From positions 1 to 64,000 of the forward strand of contig JFHB01000018.1 of NCBI GenBank assembly GCA_000729835.1: a DNA stretch of 64,000 bases, read 5' to 3'. The DNA is from Atkinsonella hypoxylon. Lineage: Eukaryota > Ascomycota > Sordariomycetes > Hypocreales > Clavicipitaceae. The notes beneath the pieces are model-generated. The model did no database searches, had not been told where the DNA came from, and worked only from the letters and a program-made list of their open reading frames with translations. A program made the position numbers and the translations under genes. Shown here piece by piece: positions 35,130 to 46,333 of the stretch (position 1 is its first letter; the number at the start of each line of letters is the position of its first letter).

Positions 35130-35763
35130 ACTTATGAGGGAACTGTGGAAGTTTTTCGGCCGAGTAGTGGATTTAGCAGTCGATAGCTCCTACCCTATTC
35201 CGTACGGAGTGCTGACCTACCTACCTTCCGCTGAGTAGGTCCCTATTCTGTACGGTGGGTTATTACTAGAAACCTGGTAGCCACCTGCCAGTCACTTGAG
35301 CACGGGTCAATCATGGGATGACGATTGGCCATGCTATGAGGTGTTGCTGTTCGAGGATATTGCAGGGGGACCTTCTGCCAATAGCAGGACAAGGGCCGAG
35401 CTTCAGGTTGGAAGTTTCAATGATATCGACCGAGAGACTGGAGAATTGAGGGTGTTGATACGCGGTTAATATTCGGCGTTCCCCTCGCCTCTTACAGATT
35501 CGGTTCCTAAGCTGGATTGGGCCTAAAAACTGAGACACTCGTCCCACCGCGGAGTACACCAATCGCAACGGCCGGTATTATTGTTTTTATTAGTCTTGAT
35601 TTTGGCCGACAACTGGAAGCCCTAGAACGAGAATGCGAAGGCTGCTTTTAATTGGCAATCTTTGTACGGAGTATATGTCATGCGCCATGCCAAGTGAAGA
35701 GAGCTGTTGTCTGTTGTGCAACCACCACTCCGCTGCCAAGGTTGGAGACGGCAGCCGAGTTTG

Positions 35764-35800
35764 CAACCGCACGCAACCGCACGCAACCGCACGCAACCGC
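35764..35800. repeat. 10-bp tandem repeat, ACGCAACCGC unit
   Basis: Nearly four exact copies in the spacer upstream of the NUC-2 gene. Confidence 0.88.
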
Positions 35801-36242
35801 CGGTTCCCTCTCCTTTGTTGCGCTTGATTTGTAGTTGGAGGAGCTGGAGCTTACAATTGACCCGTTGTACCGCGCTGCCAGGGGAGCCGGTCTGATATAG
35901 ACACGCGCACACACGCACGCACGCACACTGGCTGGCACTCGAGTCGATCCTTCTCCTCCCCCTCCCCCCCCCCCCCCCTTCCCAATCAATCCCCCAAACA
36001 GCAGCCTTCCAGGTCAGGCGCCCGCCGGCCATTCCCTCAAGGTGGTCCCGTCTTGTCTTCTCGAACGAGCTGGCTGCCTCGCAACAACAGCGTCTCTCCT
36101 ACATGAACGGGACCAACTTCCCTGTTCGCCATCCCAGCCCGTCTGAAGCACTGAAGCATTGCACACGAAAGCGCCCGACACTGTCTGCCCTTCAGCTTGC
36201 TATCACACCGACTCGGAGCCCTGCCAGCCACCGAGGCGAAAT

Positions 36243-39200
36243 ATGTGAGTGGTCCCGGCCCTGGTCACCGAAGCCGGTCCTCATGGCCAGACACCAGAGG
36301 AAGGAAGCCTCAGTCTTCCTCATACTCACCCTTGCTTCGCTTTTTTTGCAGGAAATTCGGCAAACAAATACAGAAGCGCCAGCTTGAGGTCCCAGAGTAT
36401 GCCGCAAGCTTCGTCAATTATAAAGCTTTGAAGAAGGTGGGCTTTCCTGCAATCGCCATATGTCTCTCGCATCTCGCATTTCGCATCAAGACGTGTCATC
36501 ATCTTGACCTTCGTTGACCACCAATACTGCTCTGCTCTATTCGCGCGACACGCAAACTCGCGATTCTATGCAATTTATTTTCGCAGCCTTTTTTGACTTC
36601 ATCTCTTCTTTCCCCTTCTCTTTCCCAAACGTACCTCATAGAGTCCGCCTAACATCTCTGATTTAGCTTATCAAGAAGCTCTCCGCCACTCCGACCTTGG
36701 CTGCGCAAAATGATATACATTGCCAACCTGGTCCTGTGGACTCTCAGGCAGCCCTTCAAGCCAATAAGGCAACTTTCTTCTTCCAACTTGTAAGGCTTCC
36801 TTCAGGATGCATTAATACCATGACACCGGGCCCTCGCCATGTCTAATGTGTGGTGTAACCATTCGTATAGGAGCGCGAGCTCGACAAGGTGAATGCGTTC
36901 TACCTTCAAAAGGAAGCTGAGCTCAAGATTCGACTCAAAACTCTGTTGGATAAAAAGAAGGTTCTGCAGACGAGAGATGGCATCTCAAGAAGGTCTTCAA
37001 AGTTCACAACGCTTGAAGAGGGCTTCCAACAGTTTGCCACCGACCTCAACAAGCTGCAGCAGTTTGTTGAGATCAACGGCACGGCATTCTCCAAGATCCT
37101 TAAAAAGTGGGACAAAACCTCCAAATCTAAAACCAAGGAGCTTTACTTGTCCCGAGCCGTTGAAGTTCAACCATTTTTCAACGCTACCGTCATAAGCGAG
37201 TTATCAGATCAGGCTACCACAAGTCTTCAAGAACTCGGGGCCTGGTCCGATGGCATCCATGTAAACTTCCAAAACCCAGGTCATGTCGTCACCAGTCAAC
37301 ATTTCATGGGCACGGATGAAGGTGATGCCGATACGTTACTCCTTGATACCGTTATCACAGGCAACTTGGAACAACTTCGGGAGTTGTTGACCAAGATGCA
37401 GTCGGCGAGCAGTTCTAATGAGAGTGAAAGCTCGCTTCCCGATCGAGTTACCCGAACATTTCTGACTGCAATTAATGACGCCCCTCAGGAGGCGTTGCAG
37501 GTTCTGCTAGACACTGGCCTAGTTGATCTGCAGTCATATGATGATATTAACGAAAGAAACTGCCTTCATCAGGCAACCATCTACGGCAAGCAATATGTTT
37601 TGGAATGGGGTCTACAAGCTGGCGTTTCTGTGGAGAGGACTGACGTCTATGGCCGAGTCCCCTTGCATTATGCAAGTTTGCACGGTCGTCTTGATATGCT
37701 TGAAGCGTTGCTCAATGGTGAATATAAGTTCGACTCAATTACTTCGTGAGCTGCGGGGCTGACGCAAGTTGCAGTCAATACGACGACGATTGACCTCATC
37801 GACCACGACAACTTCACTCCACTTATTCACTCTATCATCCATTGTCATCTGGATTGCATCGAGCGGCTCCTTGCACGGTCAGCAAGAATAGATCCCGTGT
37901 CCGACTCTGACCATGTCCCTCTCAACTTGGCTTGTGAACACGGGTCACAGTCTGTTGTAGAGCTTCTGTTGAAACACGGTGCGAAAATCCTTCCAGACGC
38001 CGAAGGTCTCTACCCCCAACATTTAGTTGCACGATCTGGGAAGACTTCAGAGCTGCTTCTACTGCTGAAACAGTATGGAGCCGATCTCGACCAGGTCGAC
38101 AAGCTATACGGGTGGACACCACTTGTTCACGCGGCGAGCGAAGGCAACGTGGATTGCTTGCAAGCCTTGCTTAAAATGGGAGTGGACGTTAACATCGTCG
38201 ATGAAAAGGACCTTCCAGCCATGTACTACGCTGCCTGGGAAGGTCATCTCGAGTGCATGAAGCTACTGTCTCCCTTCAACACTCGCATTCGAGCTAGTCC
38301 GCTCGCCTCACAACCCTCACTTGGCCCAATGAACAGCAGCAGTGCCCCTGCGCCCATGGCACTAGACCCCGATGCAATCCCCATTCTTGAGCTGCCGCCG
38401 CCTATTATTCCACTCCGTCGCTATGGACACAATTTCCTCGATACCAAGACGGTCGTTCAGATTAGCTTTGAGGACTCAAATGAACAGCCCCTCATATTCT
38501 TCCAAGATGGCAAGTATCCCGCCGCTCGACTCACCATCTCCTCCAAACTCTCCGATCTTATTCCCAAGAATATTATCCTGCCCTTCCAGGAAGACACTCG
38601 TATCGTATCATTCCAGGTGGACAACCTGGACACGTTTTCGCTCGATTTTGATGTCTTTCCTACGTACGGCGCAAAGATTATTGCAAAGACCGTCGTGCTG
38701 CCTAGTGCTTTCAAAACACAGCAGTCCGGTGTTTCTAAGAGTTGTCTGCCTTTGTTTGATCCGCGCCTGAGGGCAATCGGCCAGATCACTTTCAGCACGC
38801 AGGTTGTCAAACCGTTCAAGGGGCAGCCACTGGAGATAACGGACTTTGAAACGTACTGGAAAGCGACAAGTCAGTTTAACCAGCCTACAAACGCAGTGGT
38901 GACGGGTTCCAGCCTATCAGGTGATTATATGAGGCTCTTTGTGCAGTATACTAGTGATGGCATACCAGTCATCTGGCCACAGTGGACAATCAACTGTGGT
39001 GGGCTGGACATTCCGCTCTGCAGGTTGTCATTGCAGCAGTTTGATGCAATAACGTCTCAACAAGCTAGCCGTGCCCTGTTTCATACCCTCTCATCCAAGA
39101 CCATGGAGGATGTTGCCGAGACCTACCAAATCCTTGCCTCAGCTGGCGTGACGCTCAAGGACGCCTTAGCGATCTTTCCACGACGCATCAATGTCAATCT

Positions 39201-39806
39201 CCACATTCTGTATCCAACTCAAGAAGAAGAAAAAATGTTGGCTCTTGGGCCGGCGTTGGATGTCAACGTTTTCGTGGATGCCATTCTAACCATCGTTTTT
39301 GACCATGCTCGTTCGCAGAGAGCTCAGTTCCAGTCGCCCGACGTGGCACGCTCCATGGTGTTCAGCAGCTATAACCCTCGCTTGTGCACGGCACTTAACT
39401 GGAAACAACCCAATTTCCCAGTATTTTTATGCAATGATCTCGGCCGAGAAGCCGCTAATGAACCCAACACCATGCAGACGAGCGATCGACGCAGCACATC
39501 AATCAAAGAGGCCGTACGAATTGCACAAAGCAACAATTTGATGGGGCTGATGTGCTATTCTAGGCTATTAGTAAGTGTGAGGTAGTCTGTCAATATGAGT
39601 TATGATGCTAACCGGCTTCATAGGAAATGGTTCCTGCTCTTGTGGATGCGATTAAATCGCAAGGCTTGGCCCTGGTGATGGACAAGTCAACAGATCCTGA
39701 CGGTACCAATCTGGTGACGGACCCGTTTTCACGGTCACCCAAGGGGGTAGACGGTGTTTTGAGAAGCCACGGCATCTTGCGCTTCAATGATTCTATAGAC
39801 ATGTAG
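36243..39806 (+). CDS. nuc-2: NUC-2/Pho81-type SPX-ankyrin phosphate regulator
   Basis: Six exons fit in phase: 36243-36244, 36352-36436, 36667-36789, 36871-37717, 37775-39570 and 39624-39806, giving 1011 residues. The start codon itself is split: exon 1 contributes AT and exon 2 the G, giving the invariant MKFGKQIQKRQLEVPEYA opening. Residues 1 to about 190 are an SPX domain (inositol-pyrophosphate sensor). Ankyrin repeats cover about 270-500 (ERNCLHQATIYGKQ, YGRVPLHYASLHGRLDMLEA, DHVPLNLACEHGSQSVVELL, YGWTPLVHAASEGNVDCLQA). The C-terminal half resembles the degenerate glycerophosphodiester phosphodiesterase region of Pho81 and ends in LRFNDSIDM. NUC-2 and Pho81 are CDK inhibitors that block the PREG/PGOV or Pho80/Pho85 kinase at low phosphate, releasing NUC-1/Pho4. 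Confidence 0.94.
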
Positions 39807-40110
39807 AGACTTGGGAAAAGTGACGTGAAGGAAGGGGTAGCCGAATATCGGCAGGGTGGGTTGGCCTTTTGTTTTTTATGCTGATACTTTGAGCGGGAGA
39901 CATTAGATTCAGTATATGTTATCTCAAGAACAATGGACCACGACATCCTAAATTATTTAGGTAGAGGCGTTTGCGTTGATACAGCGTAATGATACGGGCA
40001 CCCAAGCTTCAAGCAGTAACGCCAGCGACTTTCTGGATGTATACATGTTACGAGATGTAACTCATTATTGGTCATTGCAATCAATCTTCTTTATTGATGT
40101 CATCGGTAGA
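39807..40110. other. Short spacer between convergent genes
   Basis: 304 bases between two facing stop codons, AT-enriched. It should hold both 3' ends. Nothing else seen. Confidence 0.5.
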
Positions 40111-40804
40111 TCAAGCTCCCCGATACTCATACTTTAGCGCCGAGAGTTCCCTTTCTGGATCAACACCACCCATAACGACCTTTGCCAATAGCACAATAAG
40201 ATATACAATCCCCGGCAAAGTTCCAACGCCAATCCACGCAAAGCTCCCAGTGCGCTTCCCCATACTAGTAGCCATTCCCATGAACGCCAATATTATCACC
40301 ATGCCCAGATTCAGATACGGCAAGCACATCTCCAGCGGCGACTTGTCGTAGTCCAGTCCCCGACGTAATCGTCTGGCCCGCTGTCTCAGCCGAGAACTTG
40401 CCTCCCTGGACGCCTCAAGGACGTCCTCCTTACGAGTCCATGCATCGAGGGGGGCTATACCCGTTATATCGGGCGGGAGTCTGTACAGCAAGAAGGCTGT
40501 TGACAGGAGAGATGTGATAGATAGGAGGGCGATGACGGCATTGCGGAAAAGAAGGGGGATGTATGCGGTCGTGGTGGCGATGGGGAGAACGAGAAGGAGG
40601 CGGCTGAATTGGGTGTTTTGGCGGGCGTTCTGAGCGGAGAGTTGGTTTATGAGGGCTTCTTGTTCTGCTGTCTGTTAGCCTGTGGTTGGTGAGGGGAGGG
40701 GAGGGGGGCTAAGGACCTTGCTCGTCGAGGTGGTTTGGCTCGGAGTTTTCGTCTGGGTAGCGGAATGTGCGGCGGAGGCGGGCGCGGGAGGAGGATGACT
40801 CCAT
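40111..40804 (-). CDS. Small polytopic fungal membrane protein
   Basis: Two minus-strand exons, 40804-40717 and 40667-40111, join in phase to give 214 residues. The 49-base intron has an unusual GTCCTT donor but a good CTAAC branch word close to its ACAG acceptor. The N-terminus is charged (MESSSSRARLRRTFRYPDEN) with a short coiled stretch (EALINQLSAQNARQN). Four hydrophobic segments follow: about 52-66, 68-84, 139-156 and 165-182. Between the pairs lies a basic loop (ASSRLRQRARRLRRGLDYD). The end is VDPERELSALKYEYRGA. I do not recognise the family; the architecture suggests an ER or organelle membrane protein. It converges on the NUC-2 gene. Confidence 0.75.
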
Positions 40805-43800
40805 GGTGAATGAGGTTTGGGTTGATTGAAGTCTGGTGTTTCTGGATGGTGATGACGTGTGGGTCTGTCGCTGTGGGTCTGCTTCGCTCCAGTCAATGAT
40901 AGGCCGTAACCGGCGTCTTTTCTAGGATAATTTCTGGTCATGAACATTTACTATGGCCCATTAAGCGGAATTAACCACGCTTCTGCGGAGATTGAATGTT
41001 ATCTTTGGTGTAATTGTGTTGATTTAAGAGCACAAGACCATTTTCATAAGTCTGCCGGACTCACGTCCGTTGCCGAACGACATCTACTTTCCACCTGGGA
41101 ATACGGCCTGCCTCGGTCTCGACCACGGATATTACCTTCATAGTACAGGCTTGAACTGAGCCGTGGCAAGCGCACCTTGGCTGAATCCCAAGCCTAGAGT
41201 TGTTCGTTCCTGATGCTCGCCAAGGACCTAGATCTTCCTCGAGGACTACCGGTCACGTATGGCTTGGGCCATGCCGCAAATCTATCTGTGAAAATAGCGT
41301 TTCGGTTTGATTTCGCGATTCTAGTGGTTCCAGGATGAGTCGCGTGTCTCCTTGGGCATGGAGAGCGAGTGAGTAGCAGGCTAGGCTTTCGGCGTGGCTG
41401 GATAACTCTACGAGAGGTACTGTGTTTCTTCCACGGTGGCACCAAGCGCTTGACTCTTTGTTAATATCACCGAGGATTGGCAGGGAATATTCGTGATCGA
41501 TTCGCGAATGGAACGATGACCTATGGTGGCGGTTCCCCCTGTCTGGCCGCTTGTGAACTGGGCGTGCTAGATGATGAGCTCTCTCTCGTCGAGTGGTCAA
41601 GCATGTATAATTCAAGAGCCCAGGTATACATAGCGACAAGGTTGAATTGAAAATAACGCGATGAAGACTATCTTTGGCTTTCCCTGGATATCCTGTTGTG
41701 CAGTATGAAGCTCATGTCTGAAAGACTGAAATAAGAATGGCATAAAAGGGACGGTGCTGCGTTCTGGGATTAAAACATGTGAAAGTACCCTCACCTCCAG
41801 AGCCAGCATTTACCAAGCTAGCCTTTACCGAGCCACTGCTCAACCTCCTTTAGTACATGTTCTCCCCATCCAGGCCGCTTGTACACACGCCTGCTGTGGT
41901 AGAGCACAGATCAGCAAGGAATAACGCAGCATTCAGGTGCACGACGTGAAGATGTCATGACCCAACCTTTGGTCAACTACGTAAGTACGATGTCTAGCGC
42001 AGCAATAGGACCAGCTTGAGTGCCTGGTGTAGAGGCCGTAAGTAATTGGCAATGCGACGAGGTTGGTTGAGTTTTCAGATGACAAGAATGGTGTGGTTAA
42101 TTGCGATGTATCATGTGCACGTGGGACGAGATGTGATTGGAATTCGGGTGTGGGCCAATCACAACAGCTAGTTCGTTTTATGGATAGCACTCCGCGCGGA
42201 GTAGAAACTCTTTTGGTTCATGTACACAATGATCAAGTAGCTGATTATCTCGCATATTCTAGGATATCGCCGCGTACGCCGCTAATATGGGGCGCCCATC
42301 ACCTACTCAAAGAGATGGCAATGGTTATTACGGAGTACTTGTCAGGCTTTTCAACTTGGAGCGGGATGGGTCTCTCAGCAAAATGGACAAAGGTGGGACA
42401 ATGATATGTTGCACCAATAACAAATTGAGAGCATCTCAGCGTTCCTGCGCCTATCAATCAATATCGACTCGGAAAAGTGCATGTGGCTAGCGAACGTGCG
42501 GGCGGGTGGATTTCTAGGCTGGTAGGGCGCAGAGAAAACCCTAGCCCTAGTTGTGGGGCAGGACGCGAGTACGTCCTCACTCCGTCACGTGTGAACCCCT
42601 ACGCCTTCCGGCGCGGAGAGATCGAAATACAGGGTGTTGCGAGGCGATACATGGCGATAGTCAAATTCAAGGTGCTGTGAGAATCGTTGCTCGCTGTTCA
42701 TGTCTAGTACTGACCCAAAACGTGTTGTATAGGTTCTTATCAAAGGCCACCATAGGTCACTCAAGGTCTCTGGCCCGAGCCAACGGGGTTTTGGCACCAA
42801 GGAGATTATCATAAGGCAGCAGTAGCAGTAGCAGTGTATGATCCCGCGTGCCGTCCCGTCTTGTCCTATGACAGAATCCGAGACCCCTGTGCTCAGGCAT
42901 CATGCAGTGTAACCTACGCTTGTTCAGCCGACTCTTCGATTTGCGGGAGGGCATACCTCACTCAGCCTGCTGTGTAACACAAAAGGTGCCGGGGGAGGGG
43001 GGGGGGGGAGGTTACACCGTCAGCCCGATTCATGGCGTCATGTGTAAACTCTTGAAGACGTCGTGCCTCTTTCCCTACTGAACTAGACCATTCGAATCTG
43101 TTGTCCTCCGATGTCCGTGATTCGGTGCTTCCACTTGGTTCACTGAAATTCAATAAACTTGCTTAGACGCTTCGTTTCGTTGTCGTCGGGATCGATAGAT
43201 GGATTCATGGGCGCGCAGGAGAGCTCATCTACCCCCTTTTTCCTACTCCCCATACTCGTAGACCGACGGCCTTGCTCCATGCAGACGGGCACGTAAGTAT
43301 AGCAGACTAGCAGTGGTCCCTTCCTTCCTTGATCCCGGTCATGAATGAAAAGGTGCGGTTCTGGTGGCTGGATTGGGCGTCCGGCGCATACAACTGGAAA
43401 CCAACTCCTCCTGGATCTTTGGTCTCTATATAACAGTTGGTCCAAACTCTTCCCGGACCAATCAACCTCTCATCCTTCTCACCTCCGCCGGGATTAGCGA
43501 GAGCGGAAAAACAAAGTCTAATTATGTCAAGCTTGCGATCTCGATTGCCGAAACAGTCAGCGACGATTTCTTGGAACTGCCACGGAAGGCTCAACGGTTC
43601 CAAGTAAGCGAGAAACGTGGATAATAACCAAGGCATTACCATACCAACTTTCCTACATCCGCTACGATGCGCCCGGAATCGGGGACCCACAGGATTTACA
43701 TATATATATATATATATATATATCGCAACCTGCAGCTGAGCTCGATGACGTGAGAGCTAAGCCTCTTTAGTTTCAATAAATCAGGCGCGTAATCAAACGA

Positions 43801-44068
43801 GATGTGAAAGGGCAAATTAGACCCGCCTCTCAAAATGGAGAAGTCATCATGGCTGGAAGAATTGGCCTAGGTGGCCGGCGATTTGACATGGACATATGTG
43901 ATGGAGGTTTGTGCATGTGTATAATGTAGAGACGGAAAAAGTCCAAGAATCTCGGCCATTCTTTTATGCATGATGGTATATTAATTGACAGAGTCCCGTT
44001 TCGTAATTGGGAGTTCTGACATCAAGCTGACTTGCTAAGAGTTGCAACTATAGCAAATCTGCCAAGTC
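40805..44068. other. 3.3-kb gene-free spacer upstream of the amino-acid oxidase
   Basis: No supported gene. A TACGGAGTA lies at 42329-42337, a G-rich run at about 42991-43009, and a TA dinucleotide repeat at 43699-43723. Overlapping minus-strand frames at 43140-43445 and 43307-43690 could not be joined by a credible intron and match no family I know. The last few hundred bases should hold the oxidase promoter. Confidence 0.45.
43699..43723. repeat. TA dinucleotide microsatellite
   Basis: About 12 TA units in the spacer some 350 bases before the L-amino-acid oxidase start. Confidence 0.92.
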
Positions 44069-46333
44069 ATGGGGAATAGCGCCTTGATTCTGGCTACCTT
44101 GGGGGCCGCCCTGATTGCTCAGGCTGCGGTGAATAGTCTTCCAATCCACGTTGATGTGCGGACGGAATTGACGACACGGTTGGCAAATGTTCATGTTTCG
44201 ACGTCGAGGCAGGTCACTGGGCCTGTGACCTTCACCCACGGCGCTTGCGTGGCGCAATCGCAGCAGGAGAGTCATCATATTGTCAGTTCCATTCAGTCTA
44301 GGGCTCGCGACTCCAGACTCGTGTGGATCATTCCTGAAGATGCTCCCGACAATGGATGCATTTCGGCTTGGGATCAGAAGGGGGCTTTGGTCGGGCGCAG
44401 CAAGCCTCAGAACTTGAAACGGGCCATTGCCAAGCGGGCAACGAGTAAGTCCTCTTGACAATACGCTTCCTGTAGATCCTGTGGGAATTCGACAAGTGGA
44501 TATATACTTACAATGGCTGTGCCTCATCTGCAGAGCCCATCGAAATGACCTCGGCCAACGGCTTCGACACCCTCGGCCAGTGGTTCGACGGAGTCAAGTT
44601 CCTCAAAGAGAAGGAACCTAGTGCCGTCGACGTCAAGGAGGCCAAGAAGAAGAACATTGGCATTGTTGGTGCCGGGTTGTCCGGACTGACGACGTACCTC
44701 CTCTTACACCAGGCCGGGTTCACCAACGTCAACATCCTCGAGGCCAGCAATCGACTCGGTGGTCGAGTCCACACGCAGTATTTAACCGGCGGACCAGATG
44801 ACTATTCCTACCAGGAGCTGGGCGCGATGCGGCTCCCGGTGGACTACGTCGACCCAGACAGCAATAAGACATACAACGTTTCCGACACGCAATTGATATT
44901 CGAGTTGATCGACGAGATCAACAGGATCAACAAGAACAACGCCAATCTCAAGGTCGAGCTCATCGACTGGATCGAACAGAGCGATAATGGTCTGCAGTAT
45001 TTTGACGGAATTCGCACCCCCAGCGGCCTCCCCCCGACTGCCAAGCAAGTCAGGGATGATCCAGACCTCTCTCCGCCGTTCGAGTACGACGCCGAGACAA
45101 ATGCTACCCAGAAGAGGCTGGAGGATAGCCTGCCTGGCAACGAATTCATGCTCCAGATGGCAAAGAGCATGTACAAAGCCCACCGAGAATGGAACGACAA
45201 GGGACCGGGCGACCAACCAGGCGATCGATGGTCTGAGTTCGCCTTCATCTCACAGTACCTGAAGGGCAGCCTCAACAGCACCGACGTCCTCGACAACCAG
45301 CAGGATCCCCAGGGCAGTTTCTGGGAGTACATGTACGATCTCCTCTACGAAAGCGCCAACTCATGGGTCACCGTCGACGGAGGACTAAGCCGCCTGCCCC
45401 AAGCGTTCCAGCCTCTCATCAAGGACAACATCCGCTTCAACACCAAGATCGAGCGCGTCCAGTACGCCAACAACAAGGTCACGCTCCAATACAAGACCAA
45501 CTACAAGGACGCCAAGTTCCAGGACTCCATACACGACTACGCCATCATCTCCGCCCCATTCACCGTCGTTCGCCAGTGGCGCCTGCCCGACATCAACATC
45601 ACCATGAAGAACGCCATCAAAAACCTCATCTACGACACCAACTGCAAGGTTGCGCTGGAGTACTCGGAGCGGTTCTGGGAGAAGATGAAGAACCCCATCA
45701 TCGGCAGCTGTAGCACCACCACTGATATTCCCGGCATCGCCCAAGTGTGCTACCCGTCGTATAACCTGAACTCGAGTGGCCCGGCGACGATCCTGGGCAC
45801 CTATATCGATGCGTCGTCCAACCATGAGATCTCCCGCATGCAGACCATGTCCGATGAGGAGCACGTGGGGTATGTGCTGGACGCCATGTCGGAGATCCAC
45901 GGGGAGGAGACGCGCAAGTTGTACACTGGCAAGTGGGCGCGGAAGTGCTGGACTCTGGATCCGTTTGCCGCTGGCGCTTTTGCCAACCCTTCGGCCGGAC
46001 AGCACGAGCTTTACTTCCCTCAGTATTTCGAAACACATAAGAATGTAAGCTGTTTTCTTAGAATGAGGTTTCTGGTGTCGCTGCTGTTACGTGCGATTGC
46101 TAATGTAAGCGGTAGATGATCTTCATCGGCGAACACACCTCGTATATTCACGGCTGGATTTTCTCTGCTGTAGACTCGGGCATTCGAGGGGCAGTGCAGA
46201 TGATGCTGGGTAAGTCTGACTGGGACTTGAAGTGTTGTTGGAGGGGTTGACTGACGTGTCCCTAGAACTCGGTCTTGTGGACGAGGCAAAGGCTGCCGTT
46301 AAGAAATGGATGGTTCCCTGGATCAAGATATGA
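44069..46333 (+). CDS. Secreted L-amino-acid oxidase (FAD-dependent)
   Basis: Four exons in phase: 44069-44444, 44534-46044, 46116-46209 and 46266-46333, giving 682 residues, close to the roughly 700 of Neurospora L-amino-acid oxidase. The N-terminus is a signal peptide (MGNSALILATLGAALIAQA) followed by about 110 residues that may be a propeptide, ending near an RAIAKRA basic site. The FAD-binding Rossmann motif GIVGAGLSG is at 168-176, with EASNRLGGRVHT at about 195-206. The last FAD-contacting segment, IFIGEHTSY and HGWIFSAVDSGIRGA, is encoded in exon 3. Such enzymes deaminate L-amino acids to keto acids, ammonia and hydrogen peroxide, for nitrogen scavenging and sometimes antimicrobial defence. 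Neighbours give no pathway context. Confidence 0.92.

Larger units (their letters stand above)
34831..36242. other. Spacer and long leader region upstream of NUC-2
   Basis: No supported gene. Holds a CACGTG at 35124-35129 (the core of Pho4/NUC-1 sites, but common by chance), a TACGGAGTA at 35665-35673, an ACGCAACCGC repeat at 35764-35800, a CA/CG-rich repeat near 35898-35927 and a C-run near 35966-35979. The right part should be promoter and 5' leader of the NUC-2 gene. Confidence 0.45.

Noticed and set aside
43140..43690. Two minus-strand frames that might be exons of one gene
   Set aside because: The frames overlap instead of being separated by an intron, no donor-acceptor pair joins them in phase, and neither resembles a known protein.
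44844..46038. Long minus-strand frames inside the amino-acid oxidase gene
   Set aside because: They mirror GC-rich third positions of the real coding strand and have no family resemblance.
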